Assembly: GCF_014251255.1 (NCBI RefSeq)
Contig: NZ_CP059182.1
Coordinates: 558,001 to 622,000, forward strand
Direction: 5' to 3'
DNA: 64,000 nucleotides
Origin: Blattabacterium cuenoti
GTDB taxonomy: Bacteria > Bacteroidota > Bacteroidia > Flavobacteriales > Blattabacteriaceae
Part shown: positions 41,413 through 50,909 of the stretch, piece after piece
Layout: each line of letters starts with the position of its first letter
Position numbering within the stretch: position 1 is the stretch's first letter
Notes under the pieces: model-generated
The model's input: the letters and a program-made list of their open reading frames with translations, nothing else
Told to the model about the DNA's origin: nothing
Databases searched by the model: none
Program-made: the position numbers and the translations under genes

Positions 41413-42390
41413 ATGAAAAAATTTCCTAGAATTGTGTTTATAGGAGGAACACATTTTTCTCTTTTTTCTTTAAAGGAATTATTTATGAATCAATATAATA
41501 TTGTAGGAATAATTACAAATCCTGATGATTCCTTAAAAAGAAGAGGAAAAGACCCATTTACTAATAAAATAAATCCTATAAAAAAGTATGCATTAGAAAA
41601 TCATATTCCTTTTTTACAACCAAAAAATCTTCTTGATTCTTTTTTTTTAAAAAATTTGAGAATTTGGAATGCAGATATACAAATAGTTGTTTCATTCAAA
41701 ATCCTACCTAAAAAAATATGGAAAAATTCAAAAATAGGAACTTTCAATTTGCATGCATCTCTTCTTCCTCAATACAGAGGAGTTTCTCCCATAAATTGGA
41801 CCATTATAAATGGAGAAAAAAAAACTGGATTAACTACTTTTTTTCTATCTAATCAAATAGATTCTGGAAATATTCTCTTACAAAAAGAAATAGAAATAGA
41901 AAAAAAAGAAACAGCAGGAGAACTAGAAAATAAATTAAAAAAAATGAGTGGATCTATAGTCATAGAAACATTAGAAGGAATTATTCAAAAAAAAATAAAA
42001 CCTATTTCACAAGAAAAAATTACTAATTCTTTTCCATTAAAATATGCTCCAAAAATATCTACTAAAGATTGTAGAATCTGTTGGGAAAAAACTTCTATAG
42101 AAGTCATTTACAATAAAATTAGAGGACTTAGTCCTTATCCAACTGCATGGACTCTATTATTTTTTAATCAAAAAAAATTTGTTAGATTCAAAATTTTTGT
42201 TGTTGAACAAATACGAAAAAAACATTCTTTTCCAATTGGACTAGTAATTATTTCATTATTCAAAATGAAAATTTCCGTAAAAGGAGGTTTTATATCTATT
42301 ATTGAAGGACAAATAGAAGGGAAAAAAAAAATGAATATAAAAAATATCATCAACGGAATGAAAATCAGAAAAAATCTTTTTGTTTACTGA
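41413..42390 (+). CDS. fmt: Methionyl-tRNA formyltransferase
   Basis: Formylates initiator Met-tRNA. The 325-residue protein has the N-terminal FIGGTHFSLFSLKELF, the catalytic core FNLHASLLPQYRGVSPINWT near residue 112 (HxSLLP), and TFFLSNQIDSGNIL with the conserved Asp. The C-terminal tRNA-binding barrel follows RGLSPYPTAW near residue 240. The length is normal. Confidence 0.95.
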   Translation: MKKFPRIVFIGGTHFSLFSLKELFMNQYNIVGIITNPDDSLKRRGKDPFTNKINPIKKYALENHIPFLQPKNLLDSFFLKNLRIWNADIQIVVSFKILPKKIWKNSKIGTFNLHASLLPQYRGVSPINWTIINGEKKTGLTTFFLSNQIDSGNILLQKEIEIEKKETAGELENKLKKMSGSIVIETLEGIIQKKIKPISQEKITNSFPLKYAPKISTKDCRICWEKTSIEVIYNKIRGLSPYPTAWTLLFFNQKKFVRFKIFVVEQIRKKHSFPIGLVIISLFKMKISVKGGFISIIEGQIEGKKKMNIKNIINGMKIRKNLFVY

Positions 42391-42436
42391 AACAGTATTT
42401 TTTTTGTTAACATATTTTTATCCATTATAAATATTT

Positions 42437-42444
42437 TATATTTG
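42437..42444 (+). promoter_or_regulatory. Candidate -7 promoter element for the HU gene
   Basis: TATATTTG matches TAnnTTTG and ends 44 nt before the HU ATG, in a 97-bp gap. A TTTG at 42403-42406 is too far upstream to be a regular -33 box. Confidence 0.35.
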
Positions 42445-42487
42445 TTTCTTACAAAGAGAGTACATAATAAAAAAAATCTAATCATCC

Positions 42488-42754
42488 ATGAATAAAATAG
42501 AATTAGTAAATTCAATAGCTGAAAAAACCGGAATCACCAAAATAAAAGCTAAAAATGTAACAGATGCATTTATTGATACAATAATTGAATCTCTAAAAAA
42601 AGGAGATAAAGTTACATTAGTAGGATTTGGAACCTTTTCTGTTGTGGAAAGAAATCCCAGAAATGGAATTAATCCGAGAACAGGAAAAAAAATTCATATT
42701 CCAGGAAAAAAGGTCGCTAAGTTCAAAATAGGAGCAGAATTAACTAAATTGTAG
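42488..42754 (+). CDS. HU family DNA-binding protein
   Basis: Nucleoid-associated histone-like protein, 88 residues. The DNA-binding arm RNPRNGINPRTGKKIHIPGK (residues about 55-74) and the dimer core KAKNVTDAFIDTIIESLKKG are typical. It lies alone with its own promoter-like element. HU cannot be separated from IHF-like relatives by eye, but the length and NPRTG arm favour HU. Confidence 0.93.
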   Translation: MNKIELVNSIAEKTGITKIKAKNVTDAFIDTIIESLKKGDKVTLVGFGTFSVVERNPRNGINPRTGKKIHIPGKKVAKFKIGAELTKL

Positions 42755-42811
42755 TCCTATCATGTAAGAAAAGGAATAAGGGATAGTGTAATTTTTTCCT
42801 TATAAAAACTT

Positions 42812-43462
42812 TTATGGGGATAATCTATGGAATTTCCACTTATTTTCTTCATATAAATTGTAAACCAATCTATCATGAAGTCTGTTTGGTTGTCCTTTCC
42901 AAAATTCCATTCGATATGGTTTTACAATGTACCCCCCCCAATAAAAAGGTCGTTTGATCTTGTTTTTTTCAAAAAAATTACTCCATTTTTTATATTGATT
43001 TAATAAATATTCTTTGGATGAAATGATTGTACTTTGTTTTGATGCCCAACATCCTATTTGATTTTCTTTAGGTCTTTTATAAAAGTATTCGTCTGATCTA
43101 TTTCTTGAAAGTTTAATAACATTTCCCTTAATAATTACTTGTCTTTCTGTATTTGGCCAATAAAAAGAAATACAAGCTTTTGGTTTTTTTTTTATGGCTG
43201 TTCCTTTGAAACTTAAATAGTTTGTATAAAAAATAAAACCTTCTTTAGAATACATTTTTAATAAAACAATTCTCGTTTCTGGAACTCCATCTTCTCCTAT
43301 GGTTGAAATAGACATAGCATTAGGTTCTTCATTTATTTGATGAATATTTTTTTCCTCTTGAAACCAAGAATGAAATAATATTAAGGGATCCAAAGGAATA
43401 TCATATTCCATTAGTGAATTTTTTTTATAATTTTTTCTATAATGACTTAAATCAAAAATCAT
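42812..43462 (-). CDS. pdxH: Pyridoxamine 5'-phosphate oxidase
   Basis: FMN enzyme making pyridoxal 5'-phosphate, the last step of vitamin B6 synthesis. The 216-residue protein shows NAMSISTIGEDGVPETRIVL near residue 46, FYTNYLSFKGTAI (FMN contact), RQVIIKGNVIKLSRNRSDEY near residue 107, and MEFWKGQPNRLHDRLVY near residue 190 (substrate contact RxHDR). A coding-strand G8 run inside the gene is in frame. A TATTTTTG element lies 30 nt upstream. Confidence 0.95.
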   Translation of the reverse strand: MIFDLSHYRKNYKKNSLMEYDIPLDPLILFHSWFQEEKNIHQINEEPNAMSISTIGEDGVPETRIVLLKMYSKEGFIFYTNYLSFKGTAIKKKPKACISFYWPNTERQVIIKGNVIKLSRNRSDEYFYKRPKENQIGCWASKQSTIISSKEYLLNQYKKWSNFFEKNKIKRPFYWGGYIVKPYRMEFWKGQPNRLHDRLVYNLYEENKWKFHRLSP

Positions 43463-43491
43463 AATTTTATATCATAAAATGATTTATCAAA

Positions 43492-43499
43492 CAAAAATA
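43492..43499 (-). promoter_or_regulatory. Candidate -7 promoter element for pdxH
   Basis: The minus strand reads TATTTTTG, matching TAnnTTTG, 30 nt before the pdxH ATG. The spacing is that of the other candidates in this window. Confidence 0.4.
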
Positions 43500-43559
43500 T
43501 ACTACCTTTAGTCTTAAAATTCTTTTTAAGAAGCATATTTTTTTTATAAAAAAAGAGAA

Positions 43560-43633
43560 GGCGTGATAGCTCAGTTGGTTAGAGCGTTGGATTCATAACC
43601 CAGAGGTCGGGGGTTCAATTCCCCCTCACGCTA
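43560..43633 (+). tRNA. tRNA-Met (CAT), elongator type
   Basis: A complete cloverleaf of 74 nt without encoded CCA. The acceptor stem GGCGTGA pairs with TCACGCT (G1-U72 wobble), the D arm contains AGCTCAGTTGGTTAGAGC, and the T arm is GGGGG-TTCAATT-CCCCC. The anticodon CAT is at 43594-43596 in the loop TTCATAA. The anticodon stem has an A31-C39 mismatch and only two G-C pairs, so it lacks the three consecutive G-C pairs of initiator tRNA. Elongator Met is therefore preferred. Confidence 0.88.
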
Positions 43634-43665
43634 TTTATTTAAAAAAAAAATAAAACATGTAAAAC

Positions 43666-44850
43666 ATGTATTTTTCTGTTTCTAACATTTCTCTTTTACA
43701 AAAATTACGCCTTTTACATAGAATTATTAAATCTAATAAAAATTCAGAACATTTTATTTTTGAAATTTTTGGAGAAAAATTAATTATTATGTTCTCCGAT
43801 TCCGATTCAGAAAATATAATTAAGACAGAAATACAAGTATATGTAAAAAAATATTCAAAAGAAAAAGTCTCTGTCCATTCCCAATTGATAATAGATATTT
43901 TATCTACATTTTTAGATGAAATTATTCTCATCAAATTCATAAAGGAAAAAAAAATACTAAATATTTGTTCAAAACAAGGAAACTACGATATTCCTATTCT
44001 TCTTTGGGATAAGAATCATATTCTTAATGATTTTTTTAAAAATTTAAAAGAAATTGAAAAAGAAACTAAAAAAATAACTATATTTTCTAATGTTTTTTTT
44101 AATATTTTAAAAAAAACTTCTTTTATTATTGAAAATAAAGAAGAATTACCAAGTGTTATAAATGGAGTTTTTTTTCAATTTTCTTCAGAGAGATCTACTT
44201 TTGTAGCTACAGATACTTACAAATTAGTAAAATATACAATAAATCATATTCAATTAGACCAATTGATTGAATTTATTCTTCCAAAAAAATCCATTGAAAT
44301 CCTTAAAAAATTTTTATTAGTAAATAAACCCAATAAAAAAAGTAAAGTAACTATTGAATATAGGAATAAAATTGACATAAAATTTCATTTTATGAATGAA
44401 ACTTTTTCATGCTTATTAAGCAACAAAAAATATCCAAATTATAATTCGGTTATTCCTATTCATAAATATGATGTCTTATTTATTATAAATCGTGTTTTAT
44501 TCCTAAATTCTATAAAAAGAATATCTCTTTTATCGAATTTAAATAAAAAAAAAACAAGTTTTATTCGTTTTTATTTTGATAAAAAATTAAAAATTTATGA
44601 AGAATACGATGAAAATATTTATAGCTTTTTAACAATTCAATATGAATTTATTGATAATAGTTTACAAAAAAAAGAAATAAAAATAGGATTTAATTCAAAA
44701 TTTCTAATTGAAATATTATCTTCTTTTAATGAAGATTTTGTTAGTTTTGAATTGTATACTTCAAATAAAGTAGGTATTTTGAGACCAATTAATAATCAAA
44801 ATAAAAGAAAAGAATCAATTTTAATATTGATTATGTCTGTAATAATATGA
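43666..44850 (+). CDS. dnaN: DNA polymerase III sliding clamp (beta subunit)
   Basis: Ring clamp that tethers the replicative polymerase. The 394-residue protein is divergent but keeps the three-domain pattern: MYFSVSNISLLQKLRLLHRI at the start, SVINGVFFQFSSERSTFVAT DTYKLV near residue 165 and SCLLSNKKYPNYNSVIP near residue 245. FNSKFLIEILSSFNEDFVSFEL lies near residue 345, and the C-terminus ILILIMSVII replaces the usual MPVR-like end. It follows tRNA-Met and overlaps pheT by 4 nt (ATGA). Confidence 0.88.
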   Translation: MYFSVSNISLLQKLRLLHRIIKSNKNSEHFIFEIFGEKLIIMFSDSDSENIIKTEIQVYVKKYSKEKVSVHSQLIIDILSTFLDEIILIKFIKEKKILNICSKQGNYDIPILLWDKNHILNDFFKNLKEIEKETKKITIFSNVFFNILKKTSFIIENKEELPSVINGVFFQFSSERSTFVATDTYKLVKYTINHIQLDQLIEFILPKKSIEILKKFLLVNKPNKKSKVTIEYRNKIDIKFHFMNETFSCLLSNKKYPNYNSVIPIHKYDVLFIINRVLFLNSIKRISLLSNLNKKKTSFIRFYFDKKLKIYEEYDENIYSFLTIQYEFIDNSLQKKEIKIGFNSKFLIEILSSFNEDFVSFELYTSNKVGILRPINNQNKRKESILILIMSVII

Positions 44851-46958
44851 GAATCTCATATAATTGGATAAAAAAATATATTTCTATTGATCTTAGTATA
44901 GAAAAAATATCTAGTATTCTTACTGATATTGGGTTTCCAGTAAAAAGGATAAAAAAGATCTTCATAGAAAAAGAAAATCATATAGAAGATGAAGATAATA
45001 TCTTAGATATAGAAATAACTCCTAATCGTGCTGATGCTATGAGTCATTATGGGATAGCTAGAGATTTATACGCTGTTTTAACATTTCGTGGATACAAAAA
45101 GGTACATTTATTAAAACCAATAATAAATAATAGTTATCAAAAAGATATATCCAATAACAAATATTGTTTTCAAATTTTTATTGAAGAAAAGAAAAAATGT
45201 ATTAGATATTCTGGAATTGTGATTTCTAAAATCAAAATAAATCCATCTCCAAATTGGTTAAGTTTTAGATTAAAATCAATTGGGATCAACCCTATTAATA
45301 ATATAATTGATGTTACGAATTTTGTAATGCATGAATTAGGACAACCTATCCATATTTTTGATATGGATCAAATAGAGGGGAAAAAAATTATAATAAGAAA
45401 TGCAAAAAATCACACAATTTTCGAATCTGTTGATAATAGAAAGAGAAAATTAAACGAAAAAGATTTAATTATCCATGATACGAAAAAACCTTTATCAATA
45501 GCTGGGATTATAAATAGTAAAAATTCAAATATTAATTCCAAAACTAAAAATATTTTTTTGGGAAGCGCTTATTTTGATCCTATGACTATCCGTTCTATTG
45601 GAAAAAGACATTTTATAAAAACAGATGCAAAATTTAGATTTGAAAGAGGAGTAGATCCTCATCAAATTGTATATGCGTTACAAAGAACTGCTATTCTTAT
45701 AAAAAAAATTACAAAAGGAAAGATTGGTTCCGATATAATTGATATTTGTTCTCAACCTATATTTCCTTTTAAAATTCAACTTCGTTATAAAAAAATTAGA
45801 GAAACTATAGGAAAATCTATTTCAAAAGAGAAAATTAAAAAAATTTTATTCTTACTTGAAGTCATTATTGTTTCTGAAAATGAAAAATTTTTATTAGTTC
45901 TTGTTCCACCTTATAGAATTGATGTACAAAGAGAAATTGATTTAATAGAAGAAATATTACGTATTTATGGAATAAATAATATAAAAATATCTAACAATAA
46001 TAATATAAGAATATCTCCATTTCCTAACTTTTTTCATAAAACAAAAGAAGAAATACAGAAAATCATTTCTAAACAATTGGTTTGTCATGGATTTCAAGAA
46101 GTTATAAATTATTCTATGAACAAAAAAAATGAATATTCTTGTTTATTAAATTCTTTTTTTAATAGAAAAGAAATTAATATCATTAATCCTACAAATAAAT
46201 TTTATAATTCAATGCGTTCTAGTTTATTATTTGGAATGATAAATTGTATAAAGTATAATCATAACAGAGGAAATATAAAAATAAGATTTTTTGAAATTGG
46301 AAAAATATATTTTCAAGAAAATAATAAATTTTTAGAAAAAACCTTCTTAAGTCTTTCTATGTCAGAAACAGAAAAGAAAAGAATGATAGATCCAATAAAT
46401 TCTTCTTCTTTCTTTTATTTAAAAGGAATTATTGAACAAATTTTTCAAATTTGTGGAATTAACAACTATTCACAAATATTATTTTCACATCCTCTTTTAG
46501 AAAAAAGTATATCAATTCAATATAAAAATAAAAATCTTGTTTTTTTAGGAAAAATAAAAGAAGAATTTTTTCTTCAAAAAAAAGAAATATTCTATGCAGA
46601 AATTGATTGGGAATATTTAATATCTTTTATTCAAGAAAAAAAAGTTCTATATGTTCCATACTCTAAATATCCTACTTCAAAACGAGATTTATCATTTTTA
46701 ATAGATAAAACTATTTCTTTTGAAAAAGTTTATCAATTAATGAAAAAGAAAGAAAAAGGTTTTATTAAAAAAATTGAAATATACGATTTATATGAAGGAA
46801 GAAACTTACCAAAATCAAAAAAATCTTATACCATAAGTTTTTTCTTTGAAAGCAAAAAAAAGACATTAACTGATATCATTATCAATAAAATAATGAAAAA
46901 AATAGAAGAATTTCTGAAAAAAGAACTAGGAGCAAAAATAAGAGAATTATCTCAATAA
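44847..46958 (+). CDS. pheT: Phenylalanyl-tRNA synthetase beta subunit, EMAP-like domain missing
   Basis: Large subunit of the (alpha beta)2 enzyme charging tRNA-Phe. The 703 residues are shorter than the usual 790-810. The first 40 residues (MRISYNWIKKYISIDLSIEK) run almost directly into LDIEITPNRADAMSHYGIAR. The roughly 90-110-residue tRNA-binding (EMAP/OB) domain that normally lies between them is absent. Editing-domain residues, the B5 domain and the C-terminal ferredoxin-like anticodon domain (YPTSKRDLSFLIDKTISF near residue 610) are present. The alpha subunit gene is not in the window. Confidence 0.93.
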   Translation: MRISYNWIKKYISIDLSIEKISSILTDIGFPVKRIKKIFIEKENHIEDEDNILDIEITPNRADAMSHYGIARDLYAVLTFRGYKKVHLLKPIINNSYQKDISNNKYCFQIFIEEKKKCIRYSGIVISKIKINPSPNWLSFRLKSIGINPINNIIDVTNFVMHELGQPIHIFDMDQIEGKKIIIRNAKNHTIFESVDNRKRKLNEKDLIIHDTKKPLSIAGIINSKNSNINSKTKNIFLGSAYFDPMTIRSIGKRHFIKTDAKFRFERGVDPHQIVYALQRTAILIKKITKGKIGSDIIDICSQPIFPFKIQLRYKKIRETIGKSISKEKIKKILFLLEVIIVSENEKFLLVLVPPYRIDVQREIDLIEEILRIYGINNIKISNNNNIRISPFPNFFHKTKEEIQKIISKQLVCHGFQEVINYSMNKKNEYSCLLNSFFNRKEINIINPTNKFYNSMRSSLLFGMINCIKYNHNRGNIKIRFFEIGKIYFQENNKFLEKTFLSLSMSETEKKRMIDPINSSSFFYLKGIIEQIFQICGINNYSQILFSHPLLEKSISIQYKNKNLVFLGKIKEEFFLQKKEIFYAEIDWEYLISFIQEKKVLYVPYSKYPTSKRDLSFLIDKTISFEKVYQLMKKKEKGFIKKIEIYDLYEGRNLPKSKKSYTISFFFESKKKTLTDIIINKIMKKIEEFLKKELGAKIRELSQ

Positions 46959-46960
46959 TT

Positions 46961-48445
46961 TTATTGATTGATTGATTGTTTAGATAATTTTATCAAAATA
47001 TTTTTAAGTCCAGTTTCATTTTCTATCATTTTAGAAATATTATTTATATGAACTCTTTTTTGTAACATAGTATCTCTATATCTCATTGTGACTGTGTTAC
47101 TTTTTAAAGTATCATGATCTATAGTAAAACAAAGAGGAGTTCCAATAGCATCTTGTCTACGATAAAGTTTTCCAATAGATTTTTTTTGATCATAAATCAA
47201 TCTATAATCTATTTTTAAATCATTAAAAATTTTTTTTGCAATTTCTGGTAATCCATCTTTTTGAACCAATGGAAATATAGCAGCTTTTATAGGAGATAAA
47301 TAAGGTGGGATTTTTAATACAATACGTTGATTTCCATTTTTTAATTTTTCTTTTTTAAGAGAAGAAGAAAATATGGCTAAAAAAAGACGATCTAATCCTA
47401 AAGAAGTTTCTATAACATAAGGAATATAACTTTCTAATTTATTTTTTTCACAAAAAATTCTTAATTTTTTCTTTGAAAAAATTTCATGATTTTTTAGATC
47501 AAAATCTCTACGGGAATGAATTCCTTCCATTTCTCTAAATCCAAAAGGAAAATGAAATTCTATATCCGAACCAATACTTGCATAATGAGCGAGTTTATTT
47601 TCATGATCACGTAATTTATATTTTTCATTTCCTAAATTTAATTCTAAATGCCATTTTAAACGAATTTTTTTCCAATATTCATACCATTTCATTTCTTCTT
47701 TAGGAAGAATAAAAAATTGCATCTCCATTTGTTCAAACTCACGCATACGAAAAATAAACTGTCTTGCAATCATTTCATTTCGAAATGATTTTCCTATTTG
47801 AGCTATTCCAAATGGAATTTTCATTCTATTAGATTTTTTAATATTTAAAAAATTAGAAAATATTCCTTGAGCAGTTTCTGGACGAAGAAATAAATCTCCT
47901 TTTTCTTCTTTGACTTTAAACATCATATTAAAAGGACGAATGTTTGTCCAATTTTTAGAACCACATATGGGATCATATATATTTAATTCGTCAATTAAAA
48001 CACGAATGTCTGAAAAATCATTTTTTTTAAAAGATTGATCTAAACGAGATAATATTTCGTTTTTTTTACTATGAGACATTTTTTTAGAACACTTTTTTTG
48101 CATAAAGGTTACATATTCTTTAATTAATTTTTCTGGATTATATCTTTTTTTAGAATCTTTGTTATCAATTAAAAATTCATTAAATTTGTCAATATGTCCA
48201 GATGCTTTCCAAACATTAGAATGCATAAGAACAGAGGAATCCAATCCTACTATATTTTCATGTATTTGAGTCATAGATTTCCACCAATATTCTTTAATAT
48301 TGTTTTTTAATTCTACTCCATATTGACCATAATCGTAAACTGCATTTAATCCTCCATAAATTTCACTAGAAGGAAAAACAAATCCATAAGTTTTAGCGTG
48401 AGAAATCAAAAAATGAAAAAAATGACCGTTTTTTTTTTCTTTCAT
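46961..48445 (-). CDS. glyS: Glycyl-tRNA synthetase (class II, dimeric type)
   Basis: Charges tRNA-Gly; homodimeric type. The 494 residues contain YGFVFPSSEIYGGLNAVYDY at the N-terminus, the class II motif 2 FRNEMIARQFIFRMREFEQM near residue 217, and motif 3 ETSLGLDRLFLAIF near residue 352. A C-terminal anticodon-binding domain starts near residue 380 (SPIKAAIFPLVQKDGLPEIA). The length is normal for the eukaryote-like bacterial form. Confidence 0.95.
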   Translation of the reverse strand: MKEKKNGHFFHFLISHAKTYGFVFPSSEIYGGLNAVYDYGQYGVELKNNIKEYWWKSMTQIHENIVGLDSSVLMHSNVWKASGHIDKFNEFLIDNKDSKKRYNPEKLIKEYVTFMQKKCSKKMSHSKKNEILSRLDQSFKKNDFSDIRVLIDELNIYDPICGSKNWTNIRPFNMMFKVKEEKGDLFLRPETAQGIFSNFLNIKKSNRMKIPFGIAQIGKSFRNEMIARQFIFRMREFEQMEMQFFILPKEEMKWYEYWKKIRLKWHLELNLGNEKYKLRDHENKLAHYASIGSDIEFHFPFGFREMEGIHSRRDFDLKNHEIFSKKKLRIFCEKNKLESYIPYVIETSLGLDRLFLAIFSSSLKKEKLKNGNQRIVLKIPPYLSPIKAAIFPLVQKDGLPEIAKKIFNDLKIDYRLIYDQKKSIGKLYRRQDAIGTPLCFTIDHDTLKSNTVTMRYRDTMLQKRVHINNISKMIENETGLKNILIKLSKQSINQ

Positions 48446-48461
48446 GAAAAATTAGTATTAA

Positions 48462-49421
48462 TTATTTTTTAAATTCTAAATTTAGATACTTTTCTAAATC
48501 TAAAGCCGCCATACAACCGCTTCCAGCAGAAGTAATCGCTTGACGATAAATAGGATCTTGCACATCTCCTGCAGCAAATACTCCCGGTTTATTAGTACGA
48601 GTACTTCCTTTTTCTACAAGAATATATCCTTTTTTATCTAAGTCAAGTTTCTTTTTAAAAATGTCTGTATTAGGAGAATGACCTATAGCTATAAATAATC
48701 CACTCAAAACAATCTTACTTGTTTGATTATTATTATTAATTATTTTAATTCCTTCCAAAAAATGATTTCCAATAATTTCTATAATTCTATGTCCAAATAA
48801 TATGTTTATGTTTTTCTTATTTAAAATACTATTTTGTAATGCTTTAGAAGCTCTAAAATAATTTTTTCTAACTAATAAATATACATTTTTACAAATATTT
48901 GATAAATAATTAGCTTCTTCTAAAGCTGTATCTCCTCCTCCTACAACAGCAACATTTTTTCCTTTATGAAAAAAACCATCACAAGTAGCGCAAAAAGAAA
49001 TTCCTAATCCTGTCAATTTTTTTTCTTTTTCTATTCCTAAAAACTTAGGACGAGAACCTGTAGCTATAATAATTCCTTTACTTTCGATACTTTCTTTGCT
49101 TTCCAAATCAATACGATGTATTTCCCCTTTTTGATGAGAAAAATGAACTTCACTTACACTTTTATGTATAATTACAGCGTTGAAACGTTCTGCTTGTTTT
49201 TTACAATTTTCCATAAGGACTTTTCCACTAACTCCTAAAGGAAATCCAGGATAATTGTCTACATTTGTTGTAGATGTCAATTGACCTCCAGGTTGGAATC
49301 CAGAAAAAATAATAGGATTTAAATCTGCACGTGCAGCATATATAGCTGCAGAATACCCTGCTGGACCAGATCCTATAATGACGCAATCTACTATTTTTTT
49401 ATAAAAATTATTAATTATCAT
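48462..49421 (-). CDS. trxB: Thioredoxin-disulfide reductase
   Basis: NADPH-dependent FAD enzyme keeping thioredoxin reduced. The FAD loop is IIGSGPAGYSAAIYAARADL near residue 15. The redox site CATC is in GISFCATCDGFF near residue 145, the NADPH loop GGGDTALEEANYL follows near residue 165, and VFAAGDVQDPIYRQAITSAG lies near residue 288. The 319-residue length is normal. It diverges from the next gene across only 5 bp. Confidence 0.96.
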   Translation of the reverse strand: MIINNFYKKIVDCVIIGSGPAGYSAAIYAARADLNPIIFSGFQPGGQLTSTTNVDNYPGFPLGVSGKVLMENCKKQAERFNAVIIHKSVSEVHFSHQKGEIHRIDLESKESIESKGIIIATGSRPKFLGIEKEKKLTGLGISFCATCDGFFHKGKNVAVVGGGDTALEEANYLSNICKNVYLLVRKNYFRASKALQNSILNKKNINILFGHRIIEIIGNHFLEGIKIINNNNQTSKIVLSGLFIAIGHSPNTDIFKKKLDLDKKGYILVEKGSTRTNKPGVFAAGDVQDPIYRQAITSAGSGCMAALDLEKYLNLEFKK

Positions 49422-49426
49422 ATTTT

Positions 49427-49864
49427 ATGTCCTTTTTTCATTTTTTTCTTAATTATTTGCATTTAAAAAAAATAAAAAACAAAACTTATATATATTGTGA
49501 AATTAGAAAAAAATTTTATTCTTTTACTAAAGAAGAAGTCATCAGACAATATATAATTTTTTTATTAAAAAAAGTAAAAAATTACAAAAACTCAAACATA
49601 TGGGTAGAAGTTCCTTTTCAAATAAATAAATTAAATAAACGATTAGACCTTTTAGTTCATTTAGAAAAAAAACCCTATATTCTCATAGAATGTAAAGCTC
49701 CAAATGTTTCACTCACACAAAGAACCTTTAACCAAATTTCTTATTATAACAAAAAAATAAAAGCTCCCTATTTAATGATCAGTAATGGGATTAAAAATTT
49801 TATTTTTCAAACAGATACAGATAAATACAAAAAAAAATTGATTTTTTTAAATTATATTCCATAA
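49427..49864 (+). CDS. Orphan HsdR N-terminal (PD-(D/E)XK) domain protein
   Basis: A 145-residue protein resembling the N-terminal nuclease domain of type I restriction HsdR subunits, without helicase or methylase partners. KLNKRLDLLVHLEKKPYILI with the following ECKAPN near residues 68-92 gives the D-(E/C)xK core of a PD-(D/E)XK nuclease, preceded by YCEIRKKFYSFTKEEVIRQY. It is a conserved stand-alone protein in Bacteroidetes, of unknown role. It diverges from trxB with a 5-bp gap and converges on gapA. Confidence 0.72.
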   Translation: MSFFHFFLNYLHLKKIKNKTYIYCEIRKKFYSFTKEEVIRQYIIFLLKKVKNYKNSNIWVEVPFQINKLNKRLDLLVHLEKKPYILIECKAPNVSLTQRTFNQISYYNKKIKAPYLMISNGIKNFIFQTDTDKYKKKLIFLNYIP

Positions 49865-49876
49865 TGATCTTCATCA

Positions 49877-50887
49877 TCATAATAAATGATGCATATAATC
49901 AATGAGATCCAATAATTTAGTAGAATAAGCAACTTCATTATCATACCATGAAACTATTTTTATAAAAGTAGGACTTAACATAATACTAGAATTTGCATCA
50001 AAAATAGAAATTCTTTGATCTCCTATAAAATCCGTAGAAACAACAGCTTCTTCTGTGTATCCTAGAATTCCTTTTAATGTAGTTTCAGATGCATTTTTCA
50101 TATAATATTTAACCTGATTATAATTAGTACGATTTTTTAAACAAACAGTTAAATCTAATACAGAAACATTAGAAATTGGAACTCTAAAAGCCATTCCTGT
50201 CAACTTTCCATCTAAACTTGGAATAATTTTTCCAACTGCTTTTGCAGCTCCTGTAGATGAAGGAATAATATTAGTTAATGAAGATCTTCCAGATCTCCAA
50301 TCTCTACTAGAAACAGAATCTACTATTTTTTGAGTAGCAGTGGCAGCATGTATCGTCGTCATCAATCCTTTTGACACTCCAAAATTATCATTTAATACTT
50401 TAACTATTGGAGCCAAACAATTCGTAGTACAGGAAGCATTGGATATAATTCTTTCATGAGATTTCATCATTTTATGATTGACTCCCATTACATACATTGG
50501 AATATCATCTTTTGGAGGAGCAGATAATACAACTTTTTTAGCTCCTGATTGTAAATGACTTTCTGCTAAGTCCTTTGTTAAGAAAAGACCGGTAGATTCC
50601 ACCACATAATTGACATTTAAATTTCCCCATTCTAAATTATTAGGATCTTTTTCATTACTTACTTTAATTCTTTTTCCATTCAAAATTATATAATTGTCAT
50701 TTTCTATGGAAATATCTCCTTTAAAAAAACCATGGACAGAATCATATTTTAATATATATGCTAAATACTCAGTATTGACTAAATCATTTACAGAAACAAT
50801 TTCAATGTTGTTTCTCTTTAAAGCAGACATTAAAACCAATTTTCCTATCCTACCAATACCATTGATTCCTATTTTAATTATTGACAT
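49877..50887 (-). CDS. gapA: Glyceraldehyde-3-phosphate dehydrogenase
   Basis: Glycolytic and gluconeogenic NAD-dependent enzyme. The 336 residues have the Rossmann start [19 protein letters not shown], the catalytic [20 protein letters not shown] near residue 152, and [20 protein letters not shown] near residue 193. The length is normal. It lies 22 bp after lepA on the same strand. With pckA it supports central carbon flux. Confidence 0.96.
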   Translation of the reverse strand: MSIIKIGINGIGRIGKLVLMSALKRNNIEIVSVNDLVNTEYLAYILKYDSVHGFFKGDISIENDNYIILNGKRIKVSNEKDPNNLEWGNLNVNYVVESTGLFLTKDLAESHLQSGAKKVVLSAPPKDDIPMYVMGVNHKMMKSHERIISNASCTTNCLAPIVKVLNDNFGVSKGLMTTIHAATATQKIVDSVSSRDWRSGRSSLTNIIPSSTGAAKAVGKIIPSLDGKLTGMAFRVPISNVSVLDLTVCLKNRTNYNQVKYYMKNASETTLKGILGYTEEAVVSTDFIGDQRISIFDANSSIMLSPTFIKIVSWYDNEVAYSTKLLDLIDYMHHLL

Positions 50888-50909
50888 ATTTAACTTTTTT
50901 TTTATGAAA

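Noticed and set aside
42932-42939. C8 run inside pdxH as a possible frameshift site
   Set aside because: The G8 on the coding strand is in frame (WGG in PdxH) and conserved motifs continue on both sides, so the gene is intact.
43635-43940. 101-codon minus-strand frame over the dnaN start
   Set aside because: Antisense to dnaN and to the tRNA-Met downstream flank; no motif.
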